The translations under genes and the position numbers were made by a program. From Muribaculaceae bacterium (lineage in GTDB: Bacteria > Bacteroidota > Bacteroidia > Bacteroidales > Muribaculaceae): a DNA stretch of 16,910 bases. The notes under the pieces were generated by a model that was given only the letters and a program-made list of their open reading frames with translations, was not told the DNA's origin and did not search any database. How positions within the stretch are numbered: the first letter of the stretch is position 1; the number at the start of each line of letters is the position of its first letter. Location of the stretch: positions 1-16,910 of the forward strand of contig JAGCVR010000095.1 of NCBI GenBank assembly GCA_017962285.1, given 5' to 3'. This document shows, in pieces, positions 14,893-16,910 of the stretch.

Positions 14893-15996
14893 ATGAAAGA
14901 CGAAAACAGAAAAATACGCGTTGGCATTACCCACGGGGACACCAACGGAATAGGGCTTGAGGTGGTGCTGAAAGCACTTTCCAACCCCATGCTGCTGGAG
15001 CTGTGCACACCAGTGCTCTACAGCTCAGCGAAAATCGTGAACTATCACCGTAAATCGCTCGACATTGGGCAGATACAGTTTTTCAACGCCAGAAATGCCG
15101 ACAATCTGAAAGAGACCCAGCCCAACCTGGTGGATGTGGGCATAAGCGATGAACTGGCAGTGGAGTACGGTCAGCCGAGCAAACAGGCCGGCGCTGCGGC
15201 ATTCAAATCGCTCGAGGCAGCGGTAGCTGACCTGAAAAGAGGCCGCATCGACGTGCTCGTAACCGCTCCCATCAACAAAGACAACATCCAGAGCGAGTCG
15301 TTCCGTTTCTCGGGTCACACCGAATATCTGCAGGCGAGCATAGGAGAGGAAGGGGACAAGGCCCTGATGGTTCTTTTCAACGAGAAAATGCGCGTGGCGC
15401 TTCTATCCACCCACGTTCCCATCAGCAAAGTGAGCGAACACGTTACGAAAGATAACCTGAAAGAGAAGATCCTCGCCTTCAACCGGTCGCTCATGCGCGA
15501 CTTCGGCATAGTGCGTCCGCGCATAGCCGTGCTGGCGCTCAACCCGCACGCAGGCGAAAACGGGCTGCTGGGCAAGGAAGAGCAGGAGATTATCTCGCCC
15601 ACGATTGAGGACGTTTACGACAACGAGCACGTTCTTTGTTTCGGTCCCTACCCTGCCGACGGATTCTTCGGCAACGAGCAATACGCGCACTTCGACGGAG
15701 TGCTTGCGATGTATCACGACCAGGGTCTGGCACCATTCAAGACACTTGCGATGGAAAGCGGGGTGAACTTCACCGCAGGACTCCCCTATGTCCGCACCAG
15801 CCCCGACCACGGCACAGGCTATGACATAGCCGGGCAGAACCTCGCCCGCGAAGACTCCATGCTTCAGGCAATTTATGCAGCCATCGACATTTGGCGCAAC
15901 CGCCGCCGCTACGATGAGATGACGGCAAATCCCCTCGAGAAGCAATATCACCCCAAAGGCAAGAACAACGTGGTTCTGGACTTGACAAAAGAGTGA
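14893..15996 (+). CDS. pdxA: 4-hydroxythreonine-4-phosphate dehydrogenase PdxA
   Basis: Protein of 367 residues from ATG 14893; an in-frame ATG at 14848 would add 15 residues. I prefer 14893 because family homology begins at once ('IRVGITHGDTNGIG') and a purine-rich AGGAAA precedes it, but the promoter allows both. PdxA oxidises 4-phosphohydroxy-L-threonine with NAD in pyridoxal phosphate synthesis; the cytoplasmic product goes to PdxJ. Family segments are all present: 'TAPINKDNI', 'FSGHTEYL', 'LNPHAGENG', 'FGPYPADGFFG', 'MYHDQGLAPFK' and 'RTSPDHGTGYDIAG'. The three metal-binding histidines map to His174 (STHVP), His219 (NPHAG) and His275 (YHDQG), with spacing like E. coli His166/211/266. The next gene starts 49 bases later with no terminator, so cotranscription is likely. 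Confidence 0.95.
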   Translation: MKDENRKIRVGITHGDTNGIGLEVVLKALSNPMLLELCTPVLYSSAKIVNYHRKSLDIGQIQFFNARNADNLKETQPNLVDVGISDELAVEYGQPSKQAGAAAFKSLEAAVADLKRGRIDVLVTAPINKDNIQSESFRFSGHTEYLQASIGEEGDKALMVLFNEKMRVALLSTHVPISKVSEHVTKDNLKEKILAFNRSLMRDFGIVRPRIAVLALNPHAGENGLLGKEEQEIISPTIEDVYDNEHVLCFGPYPADGFFGNEQYAHFDGVLAMYHDQGLAPFKTLAMESGVNFTAGLPYVRTSPDHGTGYDIAGQNLAREDSMLQAIYAAIDIWRNRRRYDEMTANPLEKQYHPKGKNNVVLDLTKE

Positions 15997-16045
15997 ATTA
16001 TTCGAAAAACAGAGAACTGAAAAAACACAATACCGAAAACTGAAT

Positions 16046-16747
16046 ATGAATTTTGCAATTATAGCAGCAGGAGAAGGCTCACGACTGGCACAGGAAGGCA
16101 TCGCCAAACCCAAGCCGCTGGTGGAGCTTTGCGGCGAACCGATGATACTCCGCCTGATTAACATCTTCCGGAGATGCGGTGCCGAGAGCGTGAGCATAAT
16201 AGTGAACGAGTTCATGACCGAAGTGCGCGAATTCGTGGAGAATCTGAATCTTGACATTCCACTGAATCTGGTGGTGAAGACCACGCCCAGTTCAATGCAC
16301 AGCATGTGGGAACTGAGCAAGGTGCTTCCCGAAGGGAAATTCTGCCTCACCACGGTGGATACCATATTCAAGGAGGAAGATTTTGCGGGCTATATCCGCG
16401 CTTTCGAGAACGACAGCGAGGACGACGGCATGTGGGCGGTGACGCCATTTGTAGAGGACGAGAAGCCACTGTGGGTAGGCACCGACGAAGACATGCGCAT
16501 CACCGGATTCCACGACACCAACCCCGATGGCACACTGACGCTGGTCAGCGGCGGTGTGTATGCCATGACCCACAAGGCATTTCCTGTGCTGAACCAGTGC
16601 ATTGAGGACGGAGTGCATCGCATGCGCAACTTCCAGCGCGCGCTGGTGGCTGCCGGTTTCTCACTCAAGGCCTACTCCATTCCCAAGATAATAGACGTGG
16701 ACCACGCGAGCGACATTGCTGTGGCAGAAGAGTTTATTAGATTTTAG
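16046..16747 (+). CDS. NTP-transferase (sugar-1-phosphate nucleotidyltransferase-like) protein
   Basis: Protein of 233 residues with a Rossmann-like nucleotidyltransferase fold. The N-terminal signature 'IIAAGEGSRL' (G9-x-G11-x-R13) is followed by 'KPKPLVELCGEPMI', the nucleotide- and phosphate-binding lysine region. 'TTVDTIF' supplies a likely metal-binding aspartate at residue 105. Relatives activate sugar-1-phosphates or polyol/choline phosphates with NTP; the substrate cannot be read here. The last codons (I-R-F-stop) lie in a TTAGNNN heptamer array, so the natural C-terminus may have been reshaped. It probably lies in a transcript with pdxA and with the gene starting at 16798. Confidence 0.85.
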   Translation: MNFAIIAAGEGSRLAQEGIAKPKPLVELCGEPMILRLINIFRRCGAESVSIIVNEFMTEVREFVENLNLDIPLNLVVKTTPSSMHSMWELSKVLPEGKFCLTTVDTIFKEEDFAGYIRAFENDSEDDGMWAVTPFVEDEKPLWVGTDEDMRITGFHDTNPDGTLTLVSGGVYAMTHKAFPVLNQCIEDGVHRMRNFQRALVAAGFSLKAYSIPKIIDVDHASDIAVAEEFIRF

Positions 16748-16792
16748 ACTTTAGATTTTAGACTTTAGATATTAGACATTAGTTATTAGATA
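16737..16792 (+). repeat. Heptamer array (TTAGNNN), eight units
   Basis: Exact 7 bp phase: TTAGATT, TTAGACT, TTAGATT, TTAGACT, TTAGATA, TTAGACA, TTAGTTA, TTAGATA. The array begins inside the nucleotidyltransferase gene, contains its TAG stop (16745-16747), and ends 5 bases before the ATG of the next gene. Confidence 0.9.
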
Positions 16793-16797
16793 TTATT

Positions 16798-16910
16798 ATG
16801 GCAGAGATTACAATAGCTGGAATAATGAGAGCCGGTGCATATTCGCCGAACCACATAGGCAACGACACCGCCATATTTAACGCAACAGCCGAGCAACTGC
16901 GCAAACGCGG
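16798..16910 (+). CDS. Start of an unidentified gene (3' end outside window), possibly ATP-grasp-like
   Basis: ATG at 16798, with 37 codons and two further bases before the window ends. The visible N-terminus begins 'MAEITIAGIMRAGAYSPNHI' and continues with 'GNDTAIFNATAEQLRKR'. The short beta strand followed by 'SPNHIGND' and an amphipathic helix suits an alpha/beta enzyme. I have a weak memory of similar N-termini in ATP-grasp proteins next to nucleotidyltransferases in Bacteroidales, but too little is present to claim it. The start is immediately downstream of the heptamer array, which supplies its leader. Confidence 0.6.
   Translation, partial: MAEITIAGIMRAGAYSPNHIGNDTAIFNATAEQLRKR

Overview
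This window reads as chromosomal DNA of a Bacteroidales bacterium, perhaps Muribaculaceae or a Prevotella/Bacteroides relative; the family is inferred from protein style, not shown. The evidence is promoters of the Bacteroidetes type (TTTG, about 19-20 bp, TAnnTTTG), starts without clear Shine-Dalgarno sequences, lipoproteins, and domain families typical of the group: chitobiase C-terminal-like repeats, calycin-like, PCMD and Cbp1. Every gene lies on the + strand. No rRNA, tRNA, CRISPR array, transposase or phage gene was seen.

Layout. (1) 1-5567: the 3' part of a giant secreted multi-domain protein. (2) 5811-6692: a coiled-coil lipoprotein of the Cbp1 adhesin type with its own promoter and terminator. 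(3) 7027-8966: a two-gene operon of a PCMD-domain lipoprotein and an outer-membrane beta-barrel protein, overlapping by 4 bases. (4) 9276-12088: two secreted proteins, calycin + PCMD + C-terminal sorting-like module, then calycin + calycin + dockerin. (5) 12530-13615: an acyltransferase-3 membrane protein. (6) 13803-14663: a neutral zinc metallopeptidase. (7) 14893-16747: pdxA and a sugar-nucleotidyltransferase-like gene, followed by the first 37 codons of another gene at 16798.

How it fits together. Genes from 1 to 12088 all encode envelope or secreted proteins. The PCMD/barrel operon and the calycin/PCMD/dockerin pair share an almost copied upstream module: two TGTGCAAAT sites exactly 21 bp apart, 66 bp before a near-identical core promoter. 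They probably form one regulon of cell-surface proteins. The giant protein and the calycin/PCMD protein also end in the same C-terminal module. From 12530 on the genes are ordinary metabolic or membrane genes.

The intergenic DNA is unusually structured. A 42-51 bp repeat occurs three times, each just after a terminator. A palindrome-rich block precedes the acyltransferase. Five short tandem arrays (periods 7, 8 and 9 bp) sit at gene 3' ends, and three of them contain the stop codon of the preceding gene.
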